Part shown: positions 9,434-16,772 of the stretch, one piece after another
How the letters are laid out: each line of letters opens with the position of its first letter
Position numbering within the stretch: position 1 is the first letter of the stretch
DNA from: Rhodanobacter sp. 67-28
GTDB taxonomy: Bacteria > Pseudomonadota > Gammaproteobacteria > Xanthomonadales > Rhodanobacteraceae
Reading direction: 5' to 3'
Assembly: GCA_001898415.1 (NCBI GenBank)
Contig: MKTU01000050.1
Location: 1-64,000 of the forward strand
DNA: 64,000 nt
Position numbers and translations under genes: made by a program
Notes under the pieces: model-generated
Databases searched by the model: none
Told to the model about the DNA's origin: nothing
Seen by the model: the letters and a program-made list of their open reading frames with translations, nothing else

Positions 9434-9712
9434 CCCTGCATGCAGCACGCAGATTCGCCTCCCTTTGTAGTAGCACCGCGCGGTACACGACTAAGTCGTC
9501 CCTCTGAAGTGGTGCTCGATATTCTTCCGTTGATCACAAAGCCATTCACCAAAGAGGACGGTGAGATCTTTAATGTTGTCGCAATTAGTGGATGTATTCG
9601 TACCTGTGATCAATCAGTTCTCTCGATGCAACAAATGCTAAGTATCTCTTAGTATCCAGCCGAGCCCGCGACTCCGAAGCTGTCCCCAGATCACAACAGG
9701 GCAGATCATCGG

Positions 9713-10039
9713 GTGGCACGCGGAGGTAAAAAAGAAGTCGTCCTAGCTGTTCGCCTGAAGGAAGCGCGACTGGCGGTGGGGATATCTCAGCGCGAGCTCG
9801 GAATCCAAGCGGGCATGGATCCTTCAGTTGCTTCGCCACGGATCAACCAATACGAGCGCGGAAAGCATGCGCCAGACACGAATACGCTCAGCAAGCTGGG
9901 TCAAGTTTTAGGCATGCCGGTTGCGTACTTCTTTGCTGGAGACGATGACCTAGCCATGCTCATTGCTAATTTTTATAGACTTACATCCACAGCTCGTAAG
10001 CGGTTGGTTACGCTGTCAGCCAAAGAAACTCGTGAATAG
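9713..10039 (+). CDS. XRE-family transcriptional regulator
   Basis: 108 residues from a GTG start. The helix-turn-helix spans about residues 12-66 (VRLKEARLAVGISQRELG ... INQYERGKHAPDTNTLSKLGQVLGMPVAYFF), the standard HTH_3 domain of Cro/CI-like regulators. The remaining 30 residues are short and carry no enzyme domain. The base composition around it is clearly lower in GC than the metal genes or the backbone, so it was probably acquired separately. No partner toxin or operon mate is visible. The GTG start has only a weak ribosome site. Confidence 0.8.
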   Translation: MARGGKKEVVLAVRLKEARLAVGISQRELGIQAGMDPSVASPRINQYERGKHAPDTNTLSKLGQVLGMPVAYFFAGDDDLAMLIANFYRLTSTARKRLVTLSAKETRE

Positions 10040-10468
10040 ACATTCCCGAGATTGTCCGTACATTTTTGGTGGCGAGGCTGATAGATCTGTCTTCCGCCGC
10101 AGGCAGCCGCTATCTAGACGCTAGTTTTCATGCGGCATACTCTGTTTCAGCGAAGCAGTCGTAAAGATTGCCATGTTGGGCGTAGTCGCAGGACTGCTGC
10201 AAGTTCTGGCTGAGCACCTGCTCTGAGGCCTCGGCTCAAGGATCACATTCCTTCGGTGCACGCGGTCCTTTGCTTGACGAGAGTTCATCGCATTGGGGAA
10301 CATGGCGCACTAATCTCCTTGTGTGCCCTACCATCTCGTCTTAGCCATGGACGAAATGCTTCCCCATTGCTTCGAAAACACTACAAATCTGTGGACACTC
10401 GCCTAAGCGCCCGCAGGCGTTGTAGCCGTTGCGTTGTACGGCATGTCCATAGATCATCATCTAACCGG
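10040..10468. other. Lower-GC linker without a recognisable gene
   Basis: These 430 bases are AT-richer than their surroundings. They carry only short frames on both strands that match nothing I know. The segment ends at the point where the PAPS-reductase-like frame suddenly becomes recognisable (about 10469). I see no terminal inverted repeat, transposase or integrase in it. The 279-base stretch at 9434-9712 before the XRE gene is similar. Confidence 0.5.
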
Positions 10469-11476
10469 TGCGGCGGCAAGGACAGCCAGGCCGTCGCGCT
10501 CGCTGTCGCCCGACACCTCGACGCGATCGGCCACCAAGGCCCACGCGTCCTGGTGCACGCGGATCTAGGCCGCGTCGAGTGGCAGGACTCGATGGCAGTG
10601 TGCGAGCGACTGGCGCAGCACCTTGGATGGGAACTCATCGTTGTGCGCCGTGCCGCCGGCGACATGCTGGATCGCTGGGAATCCCGCTGGACGAGCCGCA
10701 GCCAGGCCTATATCGATCTCGAGACGGTGAAACTCACGCTGCCGTGGGCGACGCCAGCGATGCGCTTCTGCACGTCCGAGCTAAAGGTCGCGCCGATCAG
10801 CAGCGCCCTGCGTAAGCGATTCCCGACCGGCGCCATCATCTCGGTGGACGGCGTCCGCGCCCAGGAAAGCCCCGCTCGCGCCAAGAAGCCCATCAGCTCC
10901 CCTTCCACCAAGCTCACGCGGCGTGGCCATGTCGGCGTGAACTGGCACGCGATACTGCACCAGTCGACCGACGACGTGTTCGCCGCGATCTCCGCGGCCG
11001 GTCTCGCGCCGCATATTGCCTATCGCGTCCACGGCTCGACTCGGGTCAGCTGCAATTTCTGCATCATGGGGTCGTTGCCGGATCTGACCATCGCCGCCAA
11101 CCTCGAAGAACACCACGAGAGCTACCTGGCCATGGTCGACCTGGAGTGCCGCTCGACCTTTGCCTTCCAGGGGAGCCGCTGGCTAGGCGACGTGGCGCCA
11201 TATCGCCTCACGGGCGACTTGCGGGTGCGGCTCGAAGCCGCCAAGACGGCAGCCGCTGAGCGCCGAGCGGCCGAGGCGACCATCCCGGCCGAGCTCCTTT
11301 TCGACAGCAAGGGCTGGCCCACGTTCATCCCCGGCCCCACGCAGGCCGAGCTGCTGGCGGATGTGCGCCGGCGCGTCGGTAGCGCCGTTGGCCTCCCGGT
11401 TCGCTTCACCGACGCCGCCGCGATCCGGCATCGCTATGCCGAGCTGCTGGATCTCCGGCAGGCGAAGGCGGCGTAG
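10469..11476 (+). CDS. PAPS-reductase-like ATP-pyrophosphatase, 5' end apparently replaced
   Basis: The recognisable protein starts at the PP-loop, which reads CGGKDSQAVALAVARHL, and continues for about 335 residues to a stop at 11476. Family features are the PP-loop, a PAMRFCTSELKVAPI segment and a Cys pair (SCNFCIMGS) as in the phosphoadenosine phosphosulfate reductase / DndC-like group. The canonical loop begins SGG and is preceded by a beta strand of 5-15 residues from the start. Here the frame stays open upstream to 10256 but encodes unrelated Arg/Ser-rich sequence. I infer that the native 5' end was lost at a recombination joint near 10469, so the product may be inactive. A methyltransferase gene follows after 4 bases. 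Confidence 0.65.
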   Translation, partial: CGGKDSQAVALAVARHLDAIGHQGPRVLVHADLGRVEWQDSMAVCERLAQHLGWELIVVRRAAGDMLDRWESRWTSRSQAYIDLETVKLTLPWATPAMRFCTSELKVAPISSALRKRFPTGAIISVDGVRAQESPARAKKPISSPSTKLTRRGHVGVNWHAILHQSTDDVFAAISAAGLAPHIAYRVHGSTRVSCNFCIMGSLPDLTIAANLEEHHESYLAMVDLECRSTFAFQGSRWLGDVAPYRLTGDLRVRLEAAKTAAAERRAAEATIPAELLFDSKGWPTFIPGPTQAELLADVRRRVGSAVGLPVRFTDAAAIRHRYAELLDLRQAKAA

Positions 11477-11480
11477 GGCG

Positions 11481-12737
11481 ATGCGTACGATTCCCACCCA
11501 GCTTCAGCTCTTCGCCGCGGTGACCGCCGCGTACGCTGACGCGCCTGACGGGCGTCTTGACAACGCGACGCTCTACGCTGCAGCCGGCGACCGAGCCGGC
11601 GTGCCAACGTCGGAGCGAAAGGCCAGGAAGGCCGTGGGCGTCGCCGCCCAGTCGCGAAACCTTTACGAACGCGCGGTGCGCTGGCACCAGCAGACCCTCA
11701 AGCTGATGGGTGTGCTGCGCCGGGCACCGGGTGAGCGCGGTGTGTGGGAACTCATGGACCGCACGCCCAAGGGGCTCCACCGCGCCCTGTCCGGCGTCCG
11801 GCTGTTGGCGTTCTCCACCAACCTCGGGGTGGCCATCTGGGGCGACTGCGTCGATACCTTCGAACGGCTCGACACGCCGATCACTGTCGCGATCTGCTCG
11901 CCGCCGTATTGCCTGAGCCGGCCTCGCGCTTACGGCAATCCGAGTGACGCCGAATACGTCGACTTCATCGTGGCCAGCCTGAAGCCGATAGTCGAAAGGC
12001 TCGTGCCCGGCGGCAGTGTGTGCATAAACCTCGGCCAGGACATCTTCCTTCCGGGCTTGCCCGCGCGATCCATGATCAACGAGCGTCTGCTGCTAGCCCT
12101 GCATGACCGCCTGGGCCTGAAGCTTCTCGATCGCCTGATCTGGTGCAATGGCTCGAAGCCGCCGGGGCCGACCTATTGGTCGTCGCGGATGAAAGTGCAG
12201 CTGACGGCGACCTACGAATTCATCTACTGGCTGTCGCCCTCACCCGAGCTCGTGCGCGCCGACAATCGCCGCGTGCTCCTGCCGCACACCGAAAAGCACC
12301 TCCGGCTGATCAGCGCCGGCGGCGAGACGCGCGACGCGGTTTACGGCGACGGCGCATATCACGTCCGACCGGGGAGCTTTGGCAACGCGACGCCGGGGCG
12401 TATCCCGCGCAACGTCCTGCACCGGGGCGGACGATGCGCAGACACGCTGCAGTACCGCCGGGACGCTGCCGCGCTGCGGCTACCCGCGCACGGCGCGACG
12501 ATGCCCTTGTCCATTCCGGACTTCCTGATTCGCTACCTCTCCGAGCCTGGCGACCTGGTGGTCGACCCCTTCGGCGGCACCGCGAAGACCGGCATGGCGG
12601 CCGAGCGACTCGGGCGCCGCTGGGTGGTTACCGAGCACATGCTCACCTTCCTCCGTCCGTCCGGCGAGCGGTTCCGCCAGTGCGATGGGTTCTATATGCC
12701 AGAGGACATCGAAGTATGGCCGGCGCGCGCAGCGTGA
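11481..12737 (+). CDS. Site-specific DNA methyltransferase (SPPY type)
   Basis: 418 residues, ATG at 11481 just after the stop of the PAPS-reductase-like gene. The catalytic motif IV reads ICSPPYCL (about residue 137), and the AdoMet-binding motif I comes later as VVDPFGGTAKTGMAAERLGRRW (about residues 355-375). This beta-class order with SPPY is typical of N4-cytosine (sometimes N6-adenine) methyltransferases. The N-terminal 110 residues look like a separate helical, possibly DNA-binding, region. No restriction enzyme gene is adjacent, so it is likely a solitary methylase that protects or marks the element. Confidence 0.85.
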   Translation: MRTIPTQLQLFAAVTAAYADAPDGRLDNATLYAAAGDRAGVPTSERKARKAVGVAAQSRNLYERAVRWHQQTLKLMGVLRRAPGERGVWELMDRTPKGLHRALSGVRLLAFSTNLGVAIWGDCVDTFERLDTPITVAICSPPYCLSRPRAYGNPSDAEYVDFIVASLKPIVERLVPGGSVCINLGQDIFLPGLPARSMINERLLLALHDRLGLKLLDRLIWCNGSKPPGPTYWSSRMKVQLTATYEFIYWLSPSPELVRADNRRVLLPHTEKHLRLISAGGETRDAVYGDGAYHVRPGSFGNATPGRIPRNVLHRGGRCADTLQYRRDAAALRLPAHGATMPLSIPDFLIRYLSEPGDLVVDPFGGTAKTGMAAERLGRRWVVTEHMLTFLRPSGERFRQCDGFYMPEDIEVWPARAA

Positions 12738-12749
12738 GGTTCGGTGGAG

Positions 12750-12830
12750 ATGCAGATTCCGGTCGATGTTTACCCGAGTGCGCTCTGGCAGAAGGCTGTT
12801 GGCATTCTCTCTCTGAGGCAGCCTGCATGA
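12750..12830 (+). CDS. Possible 26-residue leader peptide
   Basis: A short frame starts MQIPVDVYPSALW, has GGTGGAG immediately before its ATG, and ends in an ATGA overlap with the next gene. The spacing of the ribosome site is too tight and there is no similarity to anything known, so this is a weak call. It may serve only to couple translation. Confidence 0.2.
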   Translation: MQIPVDVYPSALWQKAVGILSLRQPA

Positions 12831-13042
12831 ACGCGACCACTGTTCAGCCATCCAGCGCCACCAGACTGATCTCGCGACCCGTCGTGACGCCGGCAACACC
12901 GGCGTACTCCCTACTTCCGCCGACCGAGGACGATTTTCGTCTGCTCGAGGAGTACGGGAGCATTCTCGCGCTGGAACGCGCCGGGCTTCACGGCGTCGCC
13001 GATCGCTTGTTCAAGCATCAGGCTCAACGCGATGGCGACTGA
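12827..13042 (+). CDS. Hypothetical protein
   Basis: 71 residues beginning MNATTVQPSSATRLIS. The C-terminal half is acidic/helical (PPTEDDFRLLEEYGSILALERAGLHGVADRLF) and the N-terminal third is probably disordered. No family is recognised. It lies in the backbone between the methyltransferase and the DUF1643 gene on the same strand. Confidence 0.5.
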   Translation: MNATTVQPSSATRLISRPVVTPATPAYSLLPPTEDDFRLLEEYGSILALERAGLHGVADRLFKHQAQRDGD

Positions 13043-13138
13043 GACCAGGAAAACACACGATGCGCGAACGTCCGCGATCTCGGACGGCGAGACGGTCAGG
13101 GGTCATGCTTCGACGGCGATCAGCAAAGGAGAGTCACG

Positions 13139-13342
13139 ATGAGCGAGTGGGTACTGCTCGAATGGGTTGGCGTCCACGCCAGGGAAGTCGCGAGGGTCGA
13201 CCGTTGGGCCGACGCGGACACGTTGCGCCAGGGCATGCACGGAACCCTGACCATCGACACCGCCGCATCGTGGGACATACACCGCGGCCACGATGAGCAG
13301 CGCGCGCCGACGGCGGCACCAACCCTAGCCGAAGCCGCGTGA
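13139..13342 (+). CDS. Hypothetical small protein
   Basis: 67 residues starting MSEWVLLEWVGVHAREV, with a good AAAGGAG site 8 bases upstream. The stop overlaps the start of the DUF1643 gene (TGATG), which supports a coupled operon. It has no membrane segment or known motif. A competing frame covering 13060-13296 is Arg-rich and lacks a ribosome site, so it is taken as a shadow. Confidence 0.6.
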   Translation: MSEWVLLEWVGVHAREVARVDRWADADTLRQGMHGTLTIDTAASWDIHRGHDEQRAPTAAPTLAEAA

Positions 13343-13833
13343 TGGATACCGCCGCGTTCAACCCGTCGCTCCGCCGAACGGTTCTGTCCATGGATGGGCT
13401 GTACCGCTACACGCTCTGGAGGGAGTTCGACCTGACGAATTCCCGATACGTGATGTTCCTTCCGCTCAATCCGTCGACTGCCGACGCGACTGAGGACGAC
13501 CGGAGCGTGCGTCGGATGGTGGACTTCGCGAAGCGATGGGGGTTCGGGGCGATGTGCGTGGGCAACCTCTTTGCTTTCCGCGCCACCGAGCCTGCCGTGA
13601 TGAAGGCGGCGGTCGATCCCGTGGGCCCGCACAACGACGCGGCGCTGCTGGCTCTGGCTAGCCAAGCCTCGTTGATCGTCGCAGCGTGGGGAACGGACGG
13701 GGCATTCCGGTCGCGAGCCGACGACGTCGCTCGCTTGATGCCGAAATTGCATTGCCTGGTGCGGAACAAGGACGGTAGCCCCCGCCACCCCCTGTACGTT
13801 CGCGCCGAAACACTTCCCTCCCCCTACCCCTGA
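13342..13833 (+). CDS. DUF1643 domain protein
   Basis: 163 residues. The domain fills the protein: LWREFDLTNSRYVMFLPLNPSTADATEDDRS, then VRRMVDFAKRWGFGAMCVGNLFAFRAT, and a closing LIVAAWG and LHCLVRNKDGSPRHPLY, all family hallmarks. DUF1643 proteins are common on phages and mobile elements; the biochemical role is not established. Start choice: ATG at 13342 overlaps the previous stop; a GTG at 13339 would add one residue. Confidence 0.85.
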   Translation: MDTAAFNPSLRRTVLSMDGLYRYTLWREFDLTNSRYVMFLPLNPSTADATEDDRSVRRMVDFAKRWGFGAMCVGNLFAFRATEPAVMKAAVDPVGPHNDAALLALASQASLIVAAWGTDGAFRSRADDVARLMPKLHCLVRNKDGSPRHPLYVRAETLPSPYP

Positions 13834-13868
13834 TCAGTCGCAGCACCCACCCTGGACGAGACTCTCCC

Positions 13869-14117
13869 ATGGACATCACCACGACACGCTACAACACCGC
13901 CGCAGGCCTGGTCGTTGCCGCAATCGGCATCTTGTCAATCACCGCGATCGCGGCGTGCATCGCATATATCTCAGGGCGCCACTCCAGCCACGGCGTCGAG
14001 ATCCACGAGTCGTTGGCCTGGCTTGCGGTCGACGTGTTCATCACCGTCGCTCTTGCTGTGGCCGGCTCCACGATGGTCACGCTGTGGGACAGGTTCCGCG
14101 CCACTCGCGCGGAATAG
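13869..14117 (+). CDS. Small two-helix membrane protein
   Basis: 82 residues with two clear transmembrane helices: AAGLVVAAIGILSITAIAACIAY (about 11-33) and LAWLAVDVFITVALAVAGSTMV (about 49-70). A short His/Ser-rich loop separates them and a basic C-terminal tail follows. No family is recognised. Confidence 0.55.
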   Translation: MDITTTRYNTAAGLVVAAIGILSITAIAACIAYISGRHSSHGVEIHESLAWLAVDVFITVALAVAGSTMVTLWDRFRATRAE

Positions 14118-14124
14118 TCACCAA

Positions 14125-14153
14125 CTTTTCCGCTGGTTGCGGGCAGCGATAAC
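14125..14153 (+). promoter_or_regulatory. Recurrent promoter element (CTTTTC-17-GATAAC)
   Basis: CTTTTC at 14125-14130 within AACTTTTC, then 17 bases, then GATAAC. It matches the element-wide promoter layout seen upstream of several other genes. Here the distance to the start codon (62 bases to 14210) is longer than the usual 34-39. Confidence 0.4.
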
Positions 14154-14209
14154 GGAAGACGAACGGCGCGCGAGCGCGCCTCGAATCTCCGCTACCGCGA
14201 GCGTCCGGC

Positions 14210-14887
14210 ATGTCCTATCCCGAGTACCACACGCACGTTCTCGTCTACGCCGACGTCGGCACCGTCCTGGCCGCGACCTCGGAAACGATCGAATCTCCGA
14301 TCACGGCCAAGGCGAGGCTCAAGAGCGCGATCGAGCTGTGGCTTACCGAGAGCAAGTCAGGGCTCGAGGTGCTTGCGTCCGAAAAGGCCGTGCCGTCGAT
14401 GGCCGATGTTGCCAGCAAGGGCTACCTCCAGGATCGGACGCTGGTAGGCATCTTGGCCGATCACGGGCTGGACGACGTCGAGATCTGTCTCGGCGGAGGC
14501 GTCGATCGCTCGGAGGATCCGTATGGCGCGCCCAGCGTCGGCGCTGTTGCTGACGTACTCGCTGCGCAGGGCGAAGTCGTCGCCGTGCGGTACGCGCTCA
14601 CCGGTGCTTTCTGGCGCCTCAGCCAGCGCCTCGCTTACGGCCTCCGCGAGAGTCCAGGCGCGGAGGTCGGCGGCCACGTCTACTTCCTGAGCAACCATGT
14701 CGTCCGCAAGGTCATGCGCGTCCCAGCCGGAAGCCCAGTCGACCCGCGGTCGCCCGATGCCATCGTCGCGTTCTCAGGAGAGATGTCACTCCGACGCCAT
14801 GGCTGGAGCGTGGAGGACATGCGCTCGCTCGCGGATGGCATCGGGGCATGGCTGGACGCAAACCCGCGAGTACGCCCCTGCCGGTGA
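14210..14887 (+). CDS. Hypothetical protein
   Basis: 225 residues from MSYPEYHTHVLVYADVGTV, a soluble mixed alpha/beta protein with no recognised motif. It lies downstream of a promoter-like element and a 90-base leader. The C-terminal part (MSLRRHGWSVEDMRSLADGIGAWLDANP) looks helical. Codon use fits its neighbours, so it is probably a real backbone gene. Confidence 0.55.
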   Translation: MSYPEYHTHVLVYADVGTVLAATSETIESPITAKARLKSAIELWLTESKSGLEVLASEKAVPSMADVASKGYLQDRTLVGILADHGLDDVEICLGGGVDRSEDPYGAPSVGAVADVLAAQGEVVAVRYALTGAFWRLSQRLAYGLRESPGAEVGGHVYFLSNHVVRKVMRVPAGSPVDPRSPDAIVAFSGEMSLRRHGWSVEDMRSLADGIGAWLDANPRVRPCR

Positions 14888-14978
14888 TGGTGGCCATGCA
14901 GCTATGCCGGTGTCGGCATCTGCCGCGCCGTTGAACCGTCCCCCTCGTAGTAGCCAACCAACACCACAGGATGTCGCC

Positions 14979-15629
14979 ATGAACGCGCAAATCGCTCTAC
15001 TTCAGGATCAGGGTCGCGCCGACAGCGCCAGCATCGACCTCACGCGACTGGCCGCTACCTGGAAGGCGGTCGAGGCGATCAGTGGCGAGAACCTGCGGCG
15101 GAGCTACGAGAAGAGTGGGATCACGACGTGCCACACGCCAGGCGCAGTTGTCGTCGCGCACCGCGGCGTGCCGGTTGCCACGATGGAGGGCCGGTTTAGC
15201 CGCCGCGAGCTGTTCAACCAGATGATCAAGTGGCTGCACGACCAGGGCGCCCGCATCGCGGAGACGCTGCTGGAGGCGTGGGGAGACCTGCCCATCCCGC
15301 CGGGCCACGAGGTCGTCGCCGACATACCGTCGGAGCTTCGTTGGATCCTGGCGATCCGCTCCAACAAGGTGTCCGTCTCGGTGCGGCCGCTTCGCGTTCG
15401 AGCCGTTGACCAAGCGCGTGTGCACGCGGAGTTCCGGGTGTTTCTCGATGAGCCGCGCGCGATCCTATTTATCGATCGTGAGGGCGGCAGCGCCGGCCGA
15501 GCCGACCTGCTTGAGGGTAAGGAACGACATATGCGGGCGACGACGTACCAGGAGCTGGCCGGGCTGATTGCGCAGCGATTCGCGCGAGCAATCCAACGGG
15601 TAGACGGTCGTCCAGAACGGACCGCATAA
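14979..15629 (+). CDS. Hypothetical protein
   Basis: 216 residues starting MNAQIALLQDQGRADSASID. It is soluble, with an Arg-rich beta region near the middle (WILAIRSNKVSVSVRPLRVRAV) and helical ends. No family is recognised. It sits directly upstream of csrA with about 36 bases between. The frame is open further upstream, but that part overlaps the previous gene and is rejected. Confidence 0.55.
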   Translation: MNAQIALLQDQGRADSASIDLTRLAATWKAVEAISGENLRRSYEKSGITTCHTPGAVVVAHRGVPVATMEGRFSRRELFNQMIKWLHDQGARIAETLLEAWGDLPIPPGHEVVADIPSELRWILAIRSNKVSVSVRPLRVRAVDQARVHAEFRVFLDEPRAILFIDREGGSAGRADLLEGKERHMRATTYQELAGLIAQRFARAIQRVDGRPERTA

Positions 15630-15665
15630 TCGAACCACCAACCACAATGCGACAAGGACGTGTCC

Positions 15666-15866
15666 ATGCTAATCCTTACCCGACGAGGCGGCGAAAGCAT
15701 CAAGATCGGCGACGAGGTGACGATCACGATCCTCGGCGTCAACGGAACCCAGGTACGTATCGGAACGAATGCGCCGAAGTACATGCAGGTACACCGTGAA
15801 GAGATCTATCGAAAGATTCACGACGAGCCTGCAGGGTCACCCTCGGAGCGCTCCGCGCGCGCCTGA
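15666..15866 (+). CDS. csrA: Carbon storage regulator CsrA/RsmA homologue
   Basis: 66 residues beginning [16 protein letters not shown] and continuing [21 protein letters not shown] and [13 protein letters not shown]. It is a full CsrA: five beta strands, with the RNA-contacting Arg in strand 1 (LTRR) and the VHREEI segment both kept. CsrA binds GGA motifs in mRNA leaders to alter translation or stability. Carried on an element, it could adjust host physiology or control transfer genes. The ATG at 15666 matches the family start; a GTG 6 bases earlier is also in frame. A strong hairpin terminator follows. Confidence 0.93.
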   Translation: MLILTRRGGESIKIGDEVTITILGVNGTQVRIGTNAPKYMQVHREEIYRKIHDEPAGSPSERSARA

Positions 15867-15886
15867 CTACCCACTGCCAGCTTGAC

Positions 15887-15925
15887 CACGAAGCCGATGC
15901 CACCGCGTCGGCTTCGTGCTTTTCT
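15887..15925 (+). terminator. Rho-independent terminator of csrA
   Basis: An 11-base stem (CACGAAGCCGA at 15887-15897 pairing with TCGGCTTCGTG at 15908-15918) has a 10-base loop and is followed by CTTTTCT. It lies 20 bases after the csrA stop. It also separates csrA from the convergent gene ending at 15939. Confidence 0.85.
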
Positions 15926-15938
15926 GGCCAGGCATCGG

Positions 15939-16412
15939 TCAGGGATGGCCAGCGGTGGATCCGCTCACACCGTCCAGCGCGGCGACGGCGTCCTCTCGCG
16001 TCGGCCCTCTCGACTCGCGCGCGGCTCTGCCGAGCACGACCTCTGCCAAGTCCACAACTGCGAGCAGCTCGCTGTGCCGCAGATTACGCAAGCGGTACGC
16101 CAGACCTTCCGCGTCGGCGCCAAGCGCCCTGCCCTGCCCCACCGCCTGACCAACCTTCAGCGGCAGCATGAAGACGTGATCGGGATTTCCGATGTCCAGT
16201 TGCGTCACGAGCTCGGTCAGTAACAGAACCTCCGGCGCCGTCAGTTGGAGGCGCTTCGGCAAGGCCTCGCTTACCAGGATCTCGTAGCGCGCGGCGAGGC
16301 GGTCGATCCGAATAGAGTCCGATCGGCCGGGGACACGACCGCTGGCGAGGAGTCGCAGCAGGTTGTCGCGCTTGTAGATCGAGCGGCGGGGATCGGGCTT
16401 GGTGGTAGGCAT
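15939..16412 (-). CDS. Hypothetical protein
   Basis: 157 residues from MPTTKPDPRRSIYKRD (a GTG at 16421 would add three). It is mostly helical, with LAARYEILVSEALPKRL and LLTELVTQLDIGNPDHVFMLPLKVGQAV; no motif is recognised. It is convergent with csrA and co-directional with the winged-HTH gene at 16773-17903, from which it is separated by a 360-base region. A role in replication control is possible from position only. Confidence 0.5.
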   Translation of the reverse strand: MPTTKPDPRRSIYKRDNLLRLLASGRVPGRSDSIRIDRLAARYEILVSEALPKRLQLTAPEVLLLTELVTQLDIGNPDHVFMLPLKVGQAVGQGRALGADAEGLAYRLRNLRHSELLAVVDLAEVVLGRAARESRGPTREDAVAALDGVSGSTAGHP

Positions 16413-16772
16413 GGGAGTCACCGACTCAGGAGAAAGTCATCGTAGGGTAATCCTAAACTCATCGCTTTATCATCGTTGCGGTGTCGACCCAAAAGGGCTC
16501 GACCTCGAACAGTCGCCTCGGCGCTCCGGCGCGCATGCATGCCGGAAAAGCCATCTTTGCCATGTAGAACAACCAGTTATTGGTCAACGGCTGTTGAGTG
16601 CCCAGCGGAACGCCAAGAGCGTGACCTGCTGTGAAACAACGACGCGCAATGTTTCACGGCTTTTTTATCCTTTGTAAATCAATCATCTAACTAACCTCAA
16701 CCGAAAAGTGTTTCACGGAACGTCGCGCGCGGGTTGGTTTTTAGAGATAGAGCGATAGCGAAGAGCTCTGGT
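16413..16772. other. AT-richer intergenic region with TGTTTCACGG repeats
   Basis: 360 bases between two leftward genes with no coding frame I can support. The part 16630-16720 is notably AT-rich for this element and contains an inverted repeat followed by T6 (see the separate entry) and a second TGTTTCACGG. It could hold the promoter of the leftward gene ending at 15939, or an origin. No DnaA box cluster is evident. Confidence 0.4.
16631..16718 (+). repeat. GTGAAACA/TGTTTCAC inverted repeat plus a direct TGTTTCACGG copy
   Basis: GTGAAACA (16631-16638) and TGTTTCAC (16650-16657) form an 8-base stem with an 11-base loop, followed by GGCTTTTTT, which would act as a plus-strand terminator. The 10-mer TGTTTCACGG occurs twice, at 16650-16659 and 16709-16718. 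This doubles the signal and suggests protein binding as an alternative role. Confidence 0.5.

Noticed and set aside
9440-9652. Short frame with a PLITKPFTKED stretch resembling the end of a response-regulator receiver domain.
   Set aside because: Only one motif is present, without the Asp pocket or the rest of the fold, and there is no ribosome site. It could be a remnant but cannot be supported.
10121-10303. Minus-strand 60-codon frame in the linker as a gene.
   Set aside because: It has no ribosome site, no recognisable motif and a composition unlike a coding region.
1-10470. Tn3-type or IS ends bordering the metal-resistance block.
   Set aside because: I looked for terminal inverted repeats, a transposase, a resolvase and target duplications around 9.4-10.5 kb and found none that I could support. 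The left border is outside the window.
13060-13296. Arg-rich 78-codon frame overlapping the small gene at 13139.
   Set aside because: The overlapping frame has a strong ribosome site and a coupled stop; this one has neither.
16631-16718. Chromosomal-type parS (TGTTTCACGTGAAACA).
   Set aside because: Only half-sites are present, in the reverse order (GTGAAACA before TGTTTCAC) with an 11-base gap.
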